From an uncultured Clostridium sp. (GTDB lineage Bacteria > Bacillota > Clostridia > TANB77 > CAG-508), in NCBI GenBank assembly GCA_902492105.1, contig CABUKD010000032.1:1-21220 (forward strand): a stretch of DNA of 21,220 nt. The letters run 5' to 3'. This document shows positions 20,079 through 21,220 of the stretch, one piece after another. How positions within the stretch are numbered: the first letter of the stretch is position 1; the number at the start of each line of letters is the position of its first letter. Made by a program: the position numbers and the translations under genes. Below the pieces are notes generated by a model. That model was not told the origin of the DNA and did not search any database. It was given only the letters and a program-made list of their open reading frames with translations.

Positions 20079-21220
20079 AAAAAATAATTACAGCAATGGG
20101 AAATGAAAATTTAAATCAAAAATTAAAAAAAGAAAATATATTTGAAATTGTAACAGAAGATATACAATATCAGGAAGGAATATTAGAACTTTTAGAGAAA
20201 GACAATAATATTGATTTTTTAATATTAAATGAATTATTACCAGGAAATATGGATATAAAAAAATTAATTGAAAAAATAAAATTAAATAATCCAAATATTA
20301 AAATTATTTTATTTTTAGAAAAAAAGAATGAAGAATTAGAAAATTATTTATATGCAAAGGGAATTTTTAAAATTTTTTATCATAATCAAATTGAAATAAA
20401 AGAAATCATTGAATTAATTCAAAATAATTCTAAAAATTCTAATCAAGAAATAAAAAAAGAAATTGATGAATTAAAAAGATTATTATTAGAAAAAAATAAA
20501 AAAGAAAATAAAATAAATTTATTTTTTAAAAATAATACAAAAAATAATAATAAAATTAATAAAACAAATAATAAAAATGAAATATTTAAAAATAATTCAA
20601 ATAAAATATTTAATAATAATTTAAAAAATCAAAGAAAAGAAATTGTTTGTGTTTCAGGAATTAGTGGAGTAGGTAAAAGTATTTTTTCTATTAATTTAGC
20701 AAAATCTTTTATGCAAGAAGAAAATAAAATATTAATTATTGATTTTGATATTTTAAATAATAGTTTACATACTATTTTAGGAATAAAAAAATATCCAGAA
20801 AAAATAAAAAATCGAATAAAAAATAATAATTTATTAAATGAAATAAAAGTAGAAGAATTAATTATTAAAATAAATTCAAAAATAGATTTAATTTCAGGAA
20901 TTAATTTATTATTTGATTCAAAATATAAAATTAGTAGTGTAAAAATAAAAAATATTTTATTAAAATTAAAAGAAAAATATAATTTAATTATTATTGATAC
21001 TTCATCTGAATGTTTTTTCGATTATACAAAAGAAATAATGAAAAATAGTAATTATAATATTTTTATTACAGAAGCAAATTTATTAGAAATAAAAAAAGCT
21101 AAAAATTTATTAAATATTTATATTAATGAATGGAATATTCCACAAAATAATTTTAATATTTTATTTAATAAATATGATCAAAATTCAATTGATATTTCTA
21201 TTCTTAAACATATTTTTTCT
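20075..21220 (+). CDS. CpaE/TadZ-like MinD-superfamily ATPase (partial, runs off the window)
   Basis: The frame is open for 382 codons to the window edge. The ATG overlaps the VirB4 stop (ATGA), with AAGGAGG 8 bases before it. Residues 1-117 resemble a degenerate receiver domain (DFLILNELLPG, about 47-57; KIILFLE, 76-82). A linker of Asn, Lys and Ile follows (about 118-188). The ATPase part has Walker A GISGVGKS (195-202), a second acidic motif IIDFD (221-225) and Walker B LIIIDTS (304-310). The Lys typical of ParA/MinD five residues before the catalytic Lys is replaced by Ile 196. Receiver-like plus ATPase is the CpaE/TadZ layout of Tad pilus systems. Pairing with VirB4 is unusual. Composition is extremely AT-rich. 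Confidence 0.7.
   Translation, partial: MKKIITAMGNENLNQKLKKENIFEIVTEDIQYQEGILELLEKDNNIDFLILNELLPGNMDIKKLIEKIKLNNPNIKIILFLEKKNEELENYLYAKGIFKIFYHNQIEIKEIIELIQNNSKNSNQEIKKEIDELKRLLLEKNKKENKINLFFKNNTKNNNKINKTNNKNEIFKNNSNKIFNNNLKNQRKEIVCVSGISGVGKSIFSINLAKSFMQEENKILIIDFDILNNSLHTILGIKKYPEKIKNRIKNNNLLNEIKVEELIIKINSKIDLISGINLLFDSKYKISSVKIKNILLKLKEKYNLIIIDTSSECFFDYTKEIMKNSNYNIFITEANLLEIKKAKNLLNIYINEWNIPQNNFNILFNKYDQNSIDISILKHIFS

Overview
This window is the chromosomal replication-origin neighbourhood of a very AT-rich, low-GC Gram-positive bacterium. The gene order parB-parA-rsmG-mnmG-mnmE-khpB-yidC-yidD-rnpA-rpmH (leftward), then dnaA-dnaN-recF-gyrB (rightward), is the classic Bacillota origin layout. 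Strong AGGAGG-type ribosome binding sites, the base composition and paired Spo0A-like boxes point to Clostridia, probably an endospore former. No species can be named from the sequence.

Left arm (1-9564, all minus strand). parA (TTG start) and parB form the partition pair. mnmE and mnmG encode the two subunits of the tRNA U34 modification enzyme, and rsmG the 16S rRNA m7G methyltransferase. rpmH-rnpA-yidD-yidC-khpB is one transcription unit: it starts at a consensus promoter (9702-9731), has an internal terminator-like hairpin between rpmH and rnpA, and ends at a strong terminator (7017-7070). The gaps 1928-2320 and 6770-7079 hold a palindromic 34-bp-period repeat family as well as terminators. 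I recognise nothing else in 6770-6924. The mnmE-mnmG gap (5102-5389) holds tandem Spo0A-like boxes, a perfect inverted repeat and two parS-like half sites.

Origin (9565-11659). The rpmH and dnaA promoters diverge. Four DnaA boxes lie in the dnaA leader. Between dnaA and dnaN lies a dense DnaA-box cluster followed by two boxes, DnaA-trios and an all-A/T tract, which is the expected unwinding site. The origin is therefore bipartite, flanking dnaA.

Right arm (11660-16086). dnaN, recF and gyrB follow on the plus strand. The small S4-domain gene usual between dnaN and recF is missing, the small remB-type gene usual between recF and gyrB is missing, and gyrA does not follow gyrB. Between recF and gyrB the minus strand carries a complete small-RNA-like unit (promoter, two hairpins, terminator with eight U) not explained by either gene.

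Accessory region (16087-21220). Behind gyrB is an 819-bp gap with a terminator, heptamer repeats, a candidate leftward transcription unit, tandem Spo0A-like boxes and two rightward promoters. Then comes a compact plus-strand cluster: DUF4160 protein, DUF2442 protein, a 189-aa TraC-like protein, a VirB4-type ATPase and a CpaE/TadZ/MinD-like ATPase cut by the window end. Gene overlaps suggest an operon. Composition drops to about 6-7% GC in places. I read this as the beginning of an origin-proximal type IV secretion or conjugation-like apparatus combined with a Tad-pilus-type ATPase. It is the most likely place in the window for an undescribed system.
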